Positions 9,999 through 18,622 are shown, counted from the first letter of the stretch. The stretch: DNA of 34,182 nt from Thiobacillus sp. 65-1402 (GCF_001897685.1 NZ_MKUG01000045.1:1-34182), one strand, 5' to 3'. Notes: generated by a model from the sequence alone, not told the origin. Numbers and translations: made by a program.

Positions 9999-10049
9999 CC
10001 GCGGCGTTTACCCAACCGTGACCCACCCCGTCCAACCGAGGCTTCCAGG

Positions 10050-10682
10050 ATGATCAGGCTCATCATTGTCGACGACCATGCCATTGTGCGTCACGGGCTC
10101 AAACAGATACTTGCGCTGGCGCCCGACATAAGCGTTGTCGGCGAGGCCGGCGGAGGCAAGGAGCTTCAGGCCGTGCTCGCGCGAACTGCCTGCGATCTTG
10201 TCCTGCTCGACATGAACATGCCGGGTCTGGCGGGCGTTGAACTGATCGAATGGATGCACGCGGAATATCCGGATTTGCCGATTCTGATATTGAGCATGCA
10301 TGTCGAGGGGCCGATCGCCAGTCGCGCGCTCAAGGCGGGCGCCAGCGGTTATCTGACCAAGGACAGCGAGCCGGAAATCCTCGTCGGGGCCATTCGCAAG
10401 GTCTCCGGCGGAGGGAAATTCATCGATGCCGCACTGGTCGAAAAACTCGTGTTCGACCATGCACCGGAAAGCAGCACCCCGCATGAAGTCTTGTCGGAGC
10501 GGGAGCTCCAGGTGTTCCTCATGCTCGCTTCCGGCAGGACGATAAGCGAGATCGCGGGCGACTTGTTCCTGAGCATCAAGACGGTCAGCACGCACAAATT
10601 CCGTCTCATGCGGAAACTGAATCTCCAGACATCGACCGACCTGGTTCGCTATGCCATCCGCCATCGATTGATCGACGGCTGA
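10050..10682 (+). CDS. LuxR/NarL-family two-component response regulator
   Basis: The 210-residue protein has a receiver domain (about 3-120) with acidic pair D8/D9, phosphorylation site D54 in LVLLDMNMPG, and K104 in GYLTKDSEP. A LuxR-type helix-turn-helix lies at about 140-205 (LSERELQVFLMLASGRTISEIA, then IKTVSTHKFRLMRKL). All key receiver residues are present, so normal phosphorylation control is expected. It is the natural partner of the HisKA_3 kinase encoded directly upstream, and together they form a two-gene unit. Its target promoters are unknown; the downstream signalling cluster is one possibility by position. Confidence 0.95.
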   Translation: MIRLIIVDDHAIVRHGLKQILALAPDISVVGEAGGGKELQAVLARTACDLVLLDMNMPGLAGVELIEWMHAEYPDLPILILSMHVEGPIASRALKAGASGYLTKDSEPEILVGAIRKVSGGGKFIDAALVEKLVFDHAPESSTPHEVLSERELQVFLMLASGRTISEIAGDLFLSIKTVSTHKFRLMRKLNLQTSTDLVRYAIRHRLIDG

Positions 10683-10979
10683 GATTTTTCCTGCGCACCG
10701 CATCAAGCGTCGCTGCGCCGCCGGCCGCACACCTGCGCACCGGCTTTGTCCGGACTGGGCGAAGCGGCTCAACGAACCGTTCCATCCAGGACGGCGCGAA
10801 AACGCTGCCGGGTTCAAGTCTTGCCCGGTCGTCCCCTAGGATTATTCCTACCCCGCTGTGGGCAACTGCTGACGCAAAAGCAGATTATGCCGACTTCATT
10901 TCCCCCTGATCGCTTTCGATAATGAATCTCGGAATGGTTGTCAGGCTTGTATCCGCTTGCCCGGATTGCCCGGCCTAAT
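10683..10979 (+). other. intergenic region before the chemosensory cluster, with several hairpins
   Basis: About 300 bases separate the LuxR-type regulator from the next gene. The region holds the GGA-loop motif copy at 10764-10801, a 5-bp stem CCGGG/CCCGG (10808-10812, 10824-10828) and a 5-bp stem TAGGA/TCCTA (10837-10841, 10846-10850). The promoter of the chemosensory operon should lie here, but I see no convincing sigma-70 or sigma-54 pair. No coding sequence is supported. Confidence 0.5.
10764..10801 (+). repeat. GGA-loop hairpin motif, copy A
   Basis: This 38-base stretch matches 28308-28345 at 30 positions with no gap. The shared blocks are GCGGCTCA, CGAA, CAGGACGG and GCGAAAA. Here the fold is weak: CCGT pairs with ACGG around a loop ending in CAGG. 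It lies about 80 bases after the stop of the LuxR-type regulator. Its function is unknown. Confidence 0.55.
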
Positions 10980-10994
10980 GTGGGACTGAAGGGA

Positions 10995-11372
10995 ATGAAA
11001 TTACTGCTGGTCGAGTCATCGACTCTGCTGCGGGAGCGCCTGGCGGCCATGCTGGCCAGCCTTGGATGCGCCGAGATCGTGGAAAGCACTGCGGCTGAGG
11101 ATACGAATCGGATCATGCGCCTCGTGCAGCCGGAAATTGTGGTCATGGATGCCAGGCTGCCGGATGAAAGTGGCTGCGAGGCACTTGCCAGGGTGAGACA
11201 TGCATGCCCTTCGGCATGCCTGATCGTGATGAGTTCCTACTCGTCGGAGCCATACAGAAAACGCTGGCTGCAAGCAGGGGCGGATCACTTTTTCGATCTG
11301 TCCGCCCAGCTCGACCTGTTGCTGAATGTAGTGCGGCGTCATAGCCAGGCGCCTCTGCGTGCGGTGCCATGA
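10995..11372 (+). CDS. stand-alone receiver-domain protein with atypical active site
   Basis: This is a receiver domain of about 125 residues with no output domain. From ATG 10995, the N-terminal acidic pair is replaced by E7-S8 (KLLLVESST), D52 in VVMDARLPDESG is the phospho-acceptor position, S80/S81 fills the Ser/Thr position, and the usual lysine is replaced in DHFFDLS (D101). Phosphorylation may therefore be weak or absent. The start is not certain: GTG 10980 is in frame with better spacing from a GC-rich leader, while ATG 10995 has AAGGGA directly against it. It opens the chemosensory cluster, 27 bases before the MCP-like gene, so an adaptor or phosphate-sink role near CheA is possible. 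Confidence 0.8.
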   Translation: MKLLLVESSTLLRERLAAMLASLGCAEIVESTAAEDTNRIMRLVQPEIVVMDARLPDESGCEALARVRHACPSACLIVMSSYSSEPYRKRWLQAGADHFFDLSAQLDLLLNVVRRHSQAPLRAVP

Positions 11373-11399
11373 CATGAATATCGACAAGTGGAAGGTGGT

Positions 11400-12545
11400 A
11401 TGGAATTCAATGCGAGTGAAGGCCTGACGACAGATGCTGCGATCGGTATTGGCAGCGTGGAGCTCGCGGTGCTCGGGATATTGATTTTCGCCTGCGGCGC
11501 GGCGTGCGGATGGATCGCACATCGATTCAGGGAATCCAGGCGCGCCGCCATGCTTGAGCGGACGCGCGAGACGTCCATGCGGGGTGCGGCGGGCAATTGC
11601 AGCCCCCATCTCGACACGGTATGCGCCAGCGTATTGCCGATCTGGTCGCTGCAGGTGGAGGCGGGGCGCGCACAGACGGAGGAGGCGATTACCGCGCTCG
11701 CCGTGCGCTTTTCCGGCCTGGTGGGAAAACTGGAGACGGCGGTGTCCGCCTCGCAATCGACGGCGGGCGGCAACGGCGCGAAACAGGGGCAGGATGGCCT
11801 GGTGGATCTGCTCGAGACAAGCCAGCGGGATCTCGGCTCGATCATCGATTCGCTGCGCGAGTCCACCGTTTCCAAGCAAAGCCTGCTGCGGGAGGTGGAT
11901 CAGCTGGCCTTGTTTACGGGTGAACTGAAGCAGATGGCGGCCGAGGTCGGCAGCATTGCCATGCAGACCAACCTGCTCGCGCTCAACGCCGCCATCGAAG
12001 CGGCGCGTGCCGGCGAGGCAGGGCGGGGGTTCGCCGTGGTCGCCGACGAGGTGCGCAAGCTTTCCACGCTGTCCGCTGAAACGGGCAAGCGAATCAGCCA
12101 GGGAGCGGAACAGGTCAATGCCGCGATCGCCTCCGCCGTGGCCGCGTCCGAGCAGTCGGTGACGCGGGATACCGAGTCGGTGACGCATTCCGAAGCGGTT
12201 ATCGGGCAGGTGATCGAGCGTTTTCACGGCGTGGCGAGCCGCTTGACGGAGTCTTCAAGCATCCTGAACGAGGCCAGCATGGGCATCCGGGACGAGATTT
12301 CCGATGTGCTGGTCTCGCTGCAGTTTCAGGATCGCGTGAGCCAGATTCTCTCGCATATCCGCGACGACATACGCAAGTTCGAAGCGCATGTCAACGAATG
12401 CCTGGACACCGGGCAATGCGCGCCGATCGATGCGCAGGCATGGCTGGACGAATTGTCGAAAACCTACACCACGACCGAACAGCGGGAGATGCACGGCGGC
12501 GCCAGCGCCAGCCAGTCGAGCAGTTCGGAAATCACCTTCTTTTAG
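11400..12545 (+). CDS. single-TM methyl-accepting chemotaxis-type protein with CheZ-like C-terminal motif
   Basis: The 381-residue protein has one membrane helix (about 19-40) and no periplasmic sensor or HAMP domain. A cytoplasmic signalling helix bundle carries the conserved tip [20 protein letters not shown] (187-206) and [12 protein letters not shown]. After the bundle comes [11 protein letters not shown] (308-318), where FQD-x3-Q matches the DxxxQ catalytic pattern of the CheY phosphatase CheZ (D311, Q315). The protein ends in SEITFF. ATG 11400 has GGAAGG upstream and is preferred over GTG 11388. cheY begins 10 bases after the stop. It probably joins the receptor array and may act on CheY-P; the second part is inference. 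Confidence 0.85.
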   Translation: MEFNASEGLTTDAAIGIGSVELAVLGILIFACGAACGWIAHRFRESRRAAMLERTRETSMRGAAGNCSPHLDTVCASVLPIWSLQVEAGRAQTEEAITALAVRFSGLVGKLETAVSASQSTAGGNGAKQGQDGLVDLLETSQRDLGSIIDSLRESTVSKQSLLREVDQLALFTGELKQMAAEVGSIAMQTNLLALNAAIEAARAGEAGRGFAVVADEVRKLSTLSAETGKRISQGAEQVNAAIASAVAASEQSVTRDTESVTHSEAVIGQVIERFHGVASRLTESSSILNEASMGIRDEISDVLVSLQFQDRVSQILSHIRDDIRKFEAHVNECLDTGQCAPIDAQAWLDELSKTYTTTEQREMHGGASASQSSSSEITFF

Positions 12546-12555
12546 GGAGAAAACT

Positions 12556-12924
12556 ATGGCAAAAACCATCATGGTCGTCGACGACTCGGCTTCGCTACGC
12601 CAGGTCGTAAGCATCGCGCTCAAGGGCGCCGGATTCGACGTCATCGAAGCGTGCGACGGGAAGGACGGCCTGTCCAAGATCAACGGACAGAAGATTCATC
12701 TCATCATCAGCGACGTCAACATGCCGAACATGGACGGCATCACCTTCGTGCAGGAGGTCAAGAAGCTGGCGAACTACAAATTCACGCCCATCATCATGCT
12801 CACCACCGAATCGCAGGAGGCGAAAAAGCAGGCAGGGCAGGCGGCAGGCGCCAAGGCCTGGGTGGTCAAACCCTTCCAGCCGGCGCAGATGCTGGCTGCC
12901 GTGTCGAAGCTGATCATGCCCTGA
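12556..12924 (+). CDS. cheY: chemotaxis response regulator CheY
   Basis: This 122-residue stand-alone receiver has all active-site residues: D9/D10 in VVDDSAS, phospho-acceptor D53 in LIISDVNMPNMDG, T83/T84 in MLTTES and K105 in AWVVKPFQP. CheA is expected to phosphorylate D53. In swimming bacteria CheY-P binds the flagellar switch, but no flagellar gene is near, so the target here may differ. The ATG follows GGGAGA at a good distance. It lies between the MCP-like gene and a STAS gene, in an apparent operon with cheA. No cheZ gene is seen in the cluster. Confidence 0.95.
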   Translation: MAKTIMVVDDSASLRQVVSIALKGAGFDVIEACDGKDGLSKINGQKIHLIISDVNMPNMDGITFVQEVKKLANYKFTPIIMLTTESQEAKKQAGQAAGAKAWVVKPFQPAQMLAAVSKLIMP

Positions 12925-12946
12925 AGCCGGCGACGGGGAGCACACC

Positions 12947-13267
12947 ATGCACATCAACGCACAGCAGGAAAACGGCATTTGCAGGCTGCAAATGGAAGGC
13001 GAACTCACCATCTACCAAAGCCTGGAAATCAGGGATGGATTGATGGCGCATCTGGCTGCCAGCGCTGAGATCGAGCTTGACCTCAGTGGCGTCACCGAGA
13101 TGGATACCGCCGGATTTCAGCTGCTGCTGGCGGCGAAGCGCGAAGGCACCCGCCTGGGCAAGGCCGTGCGTTTCGTATCCCATAGCCAGGCCGCGCTGGA
13201 AGTGATCGACCTCTACGACATGGCAGCCCAGTTCGGCGATCCCCTGCTGCTTTCAGCTCGACAGTAA
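12947..13267 (+). CDS. STAS-domain protein of the chemosensory cluster
   Basis: The 106-residue protein is one STAS domain of the anti-sigma-factor-antagonist type. The central motif VTEMDTAGFQLLLAAKREG (49-67) has Thr54 where the phosphorylated serine of SpoIIAA-like proteins sits. It lies between cheY and cheA, spaced 22 and 29 bases, and GGGGAG precedes the ATG. STAS genes are known inside some chemosensory clusters, but their role is unclear. Partner switching with the kinase domain of the protein at 26547-28280 is conceivable. Phosphorylation on Thr54 is possible but not shown. Confidence 0.9.
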   Translation: MHINAQQENGICRLQMEGELTIYQSLEIRDGLMAHLAASAEIELDLSGVTEMDTAGFQLLLAAKREGTRLGKAVRFVSHSQAALEVIDLYDMAAQFGDPLLLSARQ

Positions 13268-13296
13268 CAGCCGTCATAGATACCAAGGAGACGAGA

Positions 13297-15477
13297 GTGA
13301 GCATGGATCAGGCATTGCAGACCTATATCGAGGAAGGCCGCGGGCTGCTCGAGGAAATGGAGGGCATCCTGCTGCGGCTCGAAAGCGAGCCGCAGGAAGA
13401 GGAAACGGTCAACGCCATGTTTCGCGCCGCGCACACCATCAAGGGCTCCGCGGGCTTGTTCGGGCTCGACGCGATCGTGGCGTTTACCCATGTCGTCGAA
13501 AATGCGCTCGACGAGGTGCGTGAAGGCGCGCTGGCCGTCAACGGCGAGCTCGTCGAGCTGCTGCTCAAATGCTGCGACCATATCGGCCTGCTGATCACCG
13601 TGGTGGCGGAAGCCGGGGAAGCGCTCGATGCGGAACAGGCGGCTGCGGGCGAGGCGATCGCCGCCGCGCTGCGATCCTTGCTGGGAGGCGAAGCCGCGGC
13701 GGACGCCGCCATGCCCGCGGTTCACGAGGCCCGGCTTGCTGCGAGCGGCGGCGGACTGCTCGAAGGCGACTATTGGCACCTGTCGCTCGTCTTTGGGCGC
13801 GAGGTGCTGAAGAACGGCATGGACCCCATTTCCTTCATCCGCTACCTCGCGACCATTGGCGATATCGTCTCGCTCAGGATAGACGACAGCGAGCTGCCGG
13901 AACTGAATGCGATAGATCCGGAGTCCTGCTACTTGAGCTTCTCGATCGAATTCAAGAGCGAGGCGGACAAGAAAACCATCGAGGATGTCTTCGAGTTCGT
14001 GCGGGAGGACTGCAAGCTGCGCATCTTCCCGCCGCCGAGCCATCTCGCCGCTTTCGTCGACCGGCTCGAGCACGCGAGCGGCAATACCGACATGCTCGGC
14101 CAGTTGCTGATCGAGGCCGGCATTCTCACCGGACACGAGCTGGAGGATGCGCTGGCATCCCAGGAAAGCATGGCGGCGGCCTGCGGCGGCGCCAAGCCGC
14201 CCATCGGCGAAGTCCTGGTCAACGAAGGCGTGGTGCAGAAAGAGGTGATGGATGTGGCGCTGGAGAAGCAGCGCCAGATTCGCGACCACAAGGCCCAGGA
14301 AGCCAAGTTCATTCGCGTGAGCGCGGAAAAGCTCGACGAACTCATCAATCTCGTCGGCGAACTCGTCATTGCCGGCGCCGGCGCCTCGCTGCTGGCCCAG
14401 CGTTCCGGCGACGCGGCGCTGCACGAGTCCACCTCCGTCGTCTCGGGGCTGGTCGAGGAAATCCGCGACGGTGCGCTCAAGCTACGCATGGTGGAAATCG
14501 GCGAGACCTTCAACCGCTTCCAGCGCGTGGTGCGCGATGTGAGCAAGGAACTCGGCAAGGACATCGGCCTGGAGATCGGCGGCGCGGAAACCGAACTGGA
14601 CAAGACGGTGGTCGAGAAAATCGGCGACCCGCTCATGCATCTCGTGCGCAACGCCATGGATCACGGCATCGAACCGGCCGCGGCGCGCGCCGCAGCCGGC
14701 AAGCCGGCGAAGGGCAGCCTGCGGCTGAACGCCTACCACGACTCCGGCAGCATCGTGATCGAAGTGGCGGACGACGGCGGCGGCCTGAAAAAGGAAAGAA
14801 TCCTCAAGAAGGCGATCGAACGCGGCATCGTCAGCCCGGGCCAGAGCCTGTCGGACAACGAGATTTACAACCTCGTTTTCGAGGCGGGATTTTCCACCGC
14901 GGACCAGGTCACCAATCTCTCCGGCCGCGGCGTCGGCATGGATGTGGTCAAGCGCAACATCCAGGCGCTGCGCGGCAGCGTCGACATCGAAAGCGCGGAG
15001 GGACGCGGCACCACGGTGCGCATCCGGTTGCCGCTCACCCTGGCGATCATCGACGGTTTCCTGGTCGGCGTGGGCAAGTCGGCTTTCGTGGTGCCGCTCG
15101 ACATGGTGCTGGAATGCATCGAGCTGTCCGAAGCGGACAGAAAGGCCGCCGATACGCGCAACTACGTCAATCTGCGCGGCGAGGTGCTGCCCTTCGTTCG
15201 CCTGCGCGATCAATTCGAAGTCAAGACGGCCGCGGGCAAGCGTGAAAACATCGTGGTCGTGCAATACGGTGGGCAGAAGGCCGGATTCGTGGTGGATGAG
15301 CTGATGGGCGAATTTCAGACCGTCATCAAGCCGCTGGGCAATGTATTCAGGAATTTGCGGGGTATTTCCGGTTCCACGATTCTGGGAACCGGCGAAGTGG
15401 CGCTGATTCTCGACGTGCCGACGCTGGTGCAGCTCGCTGTCGCGCGGGATGAGCAGATGGCCATGCATGGCGCGTGA
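13297..15477 (+). CDS. cheA: chemotaxis histidine kinase CheA with MshEN-like insert
   Basis: The 726-residue CheA starts at GTG 13297, seven bases after AAGGAG; the ATG six bases later is too far from that site. HPt domain: about 1-105 with phospho-histidine H46 in AAHTIKGSAG. A P2-like region spans about 156-248 (YWHLSLVFGREVLKNGMDP). Two 24-residue motifs at 266-289 and 302-325 resemble the MshEN c-di-GMP-binding repeat. Dimerisation P3: about 337-400 (LDELINLVGELVIAG). ATPase P4: about 402-585, with N452 in HLVRNAMDHGIEP, DDGGG and GRGVGMDVV. CheW-like P5: about 588-720. It phosphorylates CheY and CheB in the receptor array. A MshEN-like part is not a usual component of CheA. Confidence 0.95.
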   Translation: MSMDQALQTYIEEGRGLLEEMEGILLRLESEPQEEETVNAMFRAAHTIKGSAGLFGLDAIVAFTHVVENALDEVREGALAVNGELVELLLKCCDHIGLLITVVAEAGEALDAEQAAAGEAIAAALRSLLGGEAAADAAMPAVHEARLAASGGGLLEGDYWHLSLVFGREVLKNGMDPISFIRYLATIGDIVSLRIDDSELPELNAIDPESCYLSFSIEFKSEADKKTIEDVFEFVREDCKLRIFPPPSHLAAFVDRLEHASGNTDMLGQLLIEAGILTGHELEDALASQESMAAACGGAKPPIGEVLVNEGVVQKEVMDVALEKQRQIRDHKAQEAKFIRVSAEKLDELINLVGELVIAGAGASLLAQRSGDAALHESTSVVSGLVEEIRDGALKLRMVEIGETFNRFQRVVRDVSKELGKDIGLEIGGAETELDKTVVEKIGDPLMHLVRNAMDHGIEPAAARAAAGKPAKGSLRLNAYHDSGSIVIEVADDGGGLKKERILKKAIERGIVSPGQSLSDNEIYNLVFEAGFSTADQVTNLSGRGVGMDVVKRNIQALRGSVDIESAEGRGTTVRIRLPLTLAIIDGFLVGVGKSAFVVPLDMVLECIELSEADRKAADTRNYVNLRGEVLPFVRLRDQFEVKTAAGKRENIVVVQYGGQKAGFVVDELMGEFQTVIKPLGNVFRNLRGISGSTILGTGEVALILDVPTLVQLAVARDEQMAMHGA

Positions 15478-15534
15478 GCGGGTTGGATTCTTGGGATTTT
15501 TATTTTTTCAGAGATAAACAAGGGAGGCACGGCA

Positions 15535-17175
15535 ATGTTCAAGAACATGAAGATCGGGGTGCGGTTGGGGGTGGGGTTTGGCCTGGTTGTGGTGCTGATG
15601 GTGGCGATCGCCATCATTGGAATCACCCGCATGGCCGTCCTCAACGAGTCGCTGGAAAACGTCAACCATGACAAATGGCCGAAAGTCCTGTTGCTGCAGG
15701 ACGGACTCGCCGGCGTCAACGCAATCGGCCTCGGCGCGCGCGACATCCTGATGGCGACGGACCAGCCGGGTATCCAGGCAGCGAAGGAGCGCATCCTCGA
15801 GGGGCGCAGCAACATCGGCAAGGCCTGGGAGAAGCTCAAGCCGACGCTGGTTCAGCCCAAGGGAATCGAGATGTTCCAGCTGATCCTTGAATCGCGCGAG
15901 CGATTCATCGCGGCGCAAAACCAGATCATCAAGCTTGCCGAGGAAGGCAAGGCGGAAGAAGGCCGGGCATTCATGGAATCCGAGTTCCGCCCGGCGGCGA
16001 ACGAGTACCGCAAGCGCGTCAACGACCTCGTCCAGTTCCAGGGTGAGCTGATGAACGAGCTGGGGAACATGGCGAGCGAGCAATACAGCCAGGCGCGGAC
16101 ACTGATGCTCGCCATGGGCGCGGCGGCCTTCCTGCTCGCGGTAGGGATCGCCTTCTGGGTCACCCGTTCCATCACCCGTCCGCTCGGCCAGGCCGTGGGC
16201 GTGGCCAACAGCCTTTCCGAGGGCGATTTCAGCGTGACGATCGATGTGCAGTCGAGGGACGAGACCGGCATGCTGCTCACCGCGATGAAGAACATGGTGG
16301 AAAAGCTTTCGCAGATCATCACCGAGGTGCGCGGCGCGGCTGACAACCTTTCCAGCGCGTCCGAAGAAGTGTCCGCAACGGCGCAATCCCTCTCCCAGGC
16401 TTCCAGCGAACAGGCGGCCAGCGTGGAAGAGACGTCCGCCAGCGTCGAGCAGATGTCCGCATCCATCAGCCAGAATACCGAGAACGCCAAAGTGACCGAC
16501 GGCATGGCGTCGAAGGCGGCGAAGGAGGCCACCGAAGGCGGTGAGGCGGTGAAGCAGACGGTGACCGCGATGAAGAGCATCGCCGGCAAGATCGGCATCA
16601 TCGACGACATTGCCTACCAGACCAACCTGCTGGCGCTGAATGCCGCCATCGAGGCGGCGCGCGCCGGCGAGCACGGCAAGGGCTTCGCGGTGGTGGCGGC
16701 GGAAGTGCGCAAGCTGGCGGAACGCAGCCAGGTGGCGGCGCAGGAGATCGGCGAACTGGCGGGCGGCTCGGTTGACCTGGCGGAGCGGGCCGGCAAGCTG
16801 CTGGACGAGATGGTGCCCTCCATCAACAAAACTTCCGACCTGGTGCAGGAAATCACCGCCGCCTCCGAGGAGCAATCCTCCGGCGTCGGGCAGATCAACA
16901 CGGCCATGACCCAACTGAACCAGATCACCCAGCAGAACGCCTCCAGTTCGGAAGAACTGGCCGCCACCGCCGAGGAAATGAGCAGCCAGGCCGAGCAGCT
17001 GCAGCAGGCCATGGGCTTCTTCCTGCTCGAGAGCGGCGCCGGCGCGGCTTCGGGCGCCAGAAAACCGGCCACCCAGAAAACTGTCCAGGTGGCGCACGCC
17101 AGGAACGCCGGCAGCAAGCCGGCGCCGAAAGCCATGGCAGGCGCCAGCGACGAACTTGAGTTCGTCAAGTTCTGA
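15535..17175 (+). CDS. methyl-accepting chemotaxis protein (4HB sensor, HAMP)
   Basis: The 546-residue receptor has a first membrane helix (about 8-30), a periplasmic helical region of the four-helix-bundle type (about 35-188) and a second membrane helix (about 190-210). A HAMP domain (about 211-263) and a long cytoplasmic signalling bundle follow. The tip is [20 protein letters not shown] followed by [20 protein letters not shown]. The glutamate- and alanine-rich helices ([18 protein letters not shown]) contain typical methylation-site patterns for CheR and CheB. The C-terminus (DELEFVKF) has no NWETF-type pentapeptide. The ligand is unknown. It sits between cheA and cheW in one operon; GGGAGGC precedes the ATG. 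Confidence 0.95.
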   Translation: MFKNMKIGVRLGVGFGLVVVLMVAIAIIGITRMAVLNESLENVNHDKWPKVLLLQDGLAGVNAIGLGARDILMATDQPGIQAAKERILEGRSNIGKAWEKLKPTLVQPKGIEMFQLILESRERFIAAQNQIIKLAEEGKAEEGRAFMESEFRPAANEYRKRVNDLVQFQGELMNELGNMASEQYSQARTLMLAMGAAAFLLAVGIAFWVTRSITRPLGQAVGVANSLSEGDFSVTIDVQSRDETGMLLTAMKNMVEKLSQIITEVRGAADNLSSASEEVSATAQSLSQASSEQAASVEETSASVEQMSASISQNTENAKVTDGMASKAAKEATEGGEAVKQTVTAMKSIAGKIGIIDDIAYQTNLLALNAAIEAARAGEHGKGFAVVAAEVRKLAERSQVAAQEIGELAGGSVDLAERAGKLLDEMVPSINKTSDLVQEITAASEEQSSGVGQINTAMTQLNQITQQNASSSEELAATAEEMSSQAEQLQQAMGFFLLESGAGAASGARKPATQKTVQVAHARNAGSKPAPKAMAGASDELEFVKF

Positions 17176-17184
17176 GGAGGCGAC

Positions 17185-17736
17185 ATGAGTGCGCTAGTCA
17201 AAGTGGACGAACGGACGGGACTGGCTGCGCCGCAGGATCAGCAGCAGTACCTGACCTTCATGCTGGGGGGCGAGACGTTCGCCATCGGCATCCTCGCCAT
17301 CAAGGAAATCATCGAGTACGGCAACCTCACCGAGGTGCCCATGATGCCGGACTACATCCGCGGGGTGATCAACCTGCGCGGCAGCGTGGTGCCGGTGGTG
17401 GACCTCTCCACGCGCTTCGGCCGCAAGAGCACGGAACTCACCCGCCGCACCTGCATCGTCATCATCGAAGTGGCGTCCGATCAGGAGACGCAGGTGGTGG
17501 GCGTGGTGGTGGATGCGGTGAACGAGGTGCTGGAAATACCGCAGGACCAGATCGAACCGCCGCCGGCCTTCGGCGCGAAGATTCGCACCGACTTCATCCG
17601 CGGCATGGGCAAGGTGGACAGCAAGTTCGTGATCATCCTGAACGTCGGCAATGTGCTGTCGATCGACGATCTGGCATTGCTGGAGCAGGCGAATGCGCAG
17701 GGCATGGGGCCCGCGAACGGGGTTGCGGCGGGATGA
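17185..17736 (+). CDS. cheW: chemotaxis coupling protein CheW
   Basis: The 183-residue CheW couples receptors to CheA in the array. Typical parts are QYLTFMLGGETFAIGI, KEIIEYGNLTEVPMMPDYIRG, GVINLRGSVVPVVDLSTRFG and a VVGVVVDAVNEVLEIP stretch. The C-terminal extension (ANAQGMGPANGVAAG) is short and low in complexity. The ATG lies 9 bases after the mcp stop with a GAGGCG ribosome site. The gene order mcp-cheW-cheR is usual. Confidence 0.96.
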   Translation: MSALVKVDERTGLAAPQDQQQYLTFMLGGETFAIGILAIKEIIEYGNLTEVPMMPDYIRGVINLRGSVVPVVDLSTRFGRKSTELTRRTCIVIIEVASDQETQVVGVVVDAVNEVLEIPQDQIEPPPAFGAKIRTDFIRGMGKVDSKFVIILNVGNVLSIDDLALLEQANAQGMGPANGVAAG

Positions 17737-17802
17737 TCGGGATCAAACAAGAGCTGGGCGGCGGTTTCATGCCGAACGGGCTGAACCGGGAGGGAGCGGA
17801 GC

Positions 17803-18606
17803 ATGCAGGCGTCCACGCTGTCCGATCAGGAGTTCGGTGAATTCCAGCGGCTGATCTACCGGCTCGCTGGGATCAGCCTTTCCCCGGCGAAAAAGGCGCT
17901 GGTATGCGGACGTCTTGCGAAGCGGCTGAAGCATTATTCGCTCGACTCCTACCGCGATTATCTGCACCTGCTGACCAGCGGCAAGGAACCGGCGGAATTG
18001 CAGACCGCGCTGGACCTGCTCACCACCAACGAAACCTATTTCTTTCGCGAGCCCAAGCACTTCGAGTTCCTGCAGCAGCGCATCCTCGCCGAGCGGCGCC
18101 CCGGCTCGCCGTTCCGCGTGTGGAGCGCGGCCTGCTCAAGCGGCGAAGAACCTTTCACCCTGGCGATGGTGTTGGCCGATCGGCTGGGCGAGACGCCATG
18201 GGAAATCGTCGCCTCCGACATCAGCACGCGCGTGCTGGAACGGGCGCGCAGCGGGCTGTATGCGATGGAGCGCGCCCGCCATATTCCGCAGCGCTACCTG
18301 CAGGAATACTGTCTCAAGGGTGTGGGCTCGCAGGAAGGCCGTTTCCTCATCGACAAGCGCCTGCGCGCGCGCGTGAGTTTCCAGCAGATCAACCTCAACG
18401 AAACCCTGCCGCAGCTGGGCGAGTTCGACGTGGTTTTCCTGCGCAATGTGATGATCTACTTCAATACCGACACCAAGGCGCGGGTGGTCGAGCGCATCGC
18501 CGCCACGCTCAAGCCCGGCGGCTACCTGATCATCGGCCACTCGGAAAGCCTCAACGGCGTGACCGACGTGCTGGGTGCGGTGCGGCCATCGGTATACAGA
18601 AAATAG
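17803..18606 (+). CDS. cheR: chemotaxis methyltransferase CheR
   Basis: The 267-residue CheR transfers methyl groups from S-adenosylmethionine to glutamates of the receptor helices. An N-terminal helical domain (about 5-75) precedes the SAM-binding fold. Visible motifs are LTTNETYFFREPKHFEFL, the SAM loop VWSAACSSGEEPFTLAMV, and VFLRNVMIYFN. The length is normal and the protein has no TPR extension. GGGAGG precedes the ATG. Sixty-six bases separate it from cheW; I see no gene there. Confidence 0.96.
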   Translation: MQASTLSDQEFGEFQRLIYRLAGISLSPAKKALVCGRLAKRLKHYSLDSYRDYLHLLTSGKEPAELQTALDLLTTNETYFFREPKHFEFLQQRILAERRPGSPFRVWSAACSSGEEPFTLAMVLADRLGETPWEIVASDISTRVLERARSGLYAMERARHIPQRYLQEYCLKGVGSQEGRFLIDKRLRARVSFQQINLNETLPQLGEFDVVFLRNVMIYFNTDTKARVVERIAATLKPGGYLIIGHSESLNGVTDVLGAVRPSVYRK

Positions 18607-18622
18607 GCCGGCGATATCACCC

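Noticed and set aside
10930-10960. Possible sigma-54 promoter (TGGTTGT...CTTGT) before the receiver gene
   Set aside because: The elements and their spacing do not fit the TGGCAC-N5-TTGC consensus well enough.
15478-15534. Possible separate promoter for the mcp gene in an AT-rich 57-base gap
   Set aside because: The gap is T-rich but I find no -35/-10 pair at correct spacing and no flagellar sigma-28 motif, so read-through from cheA is the simpler view.
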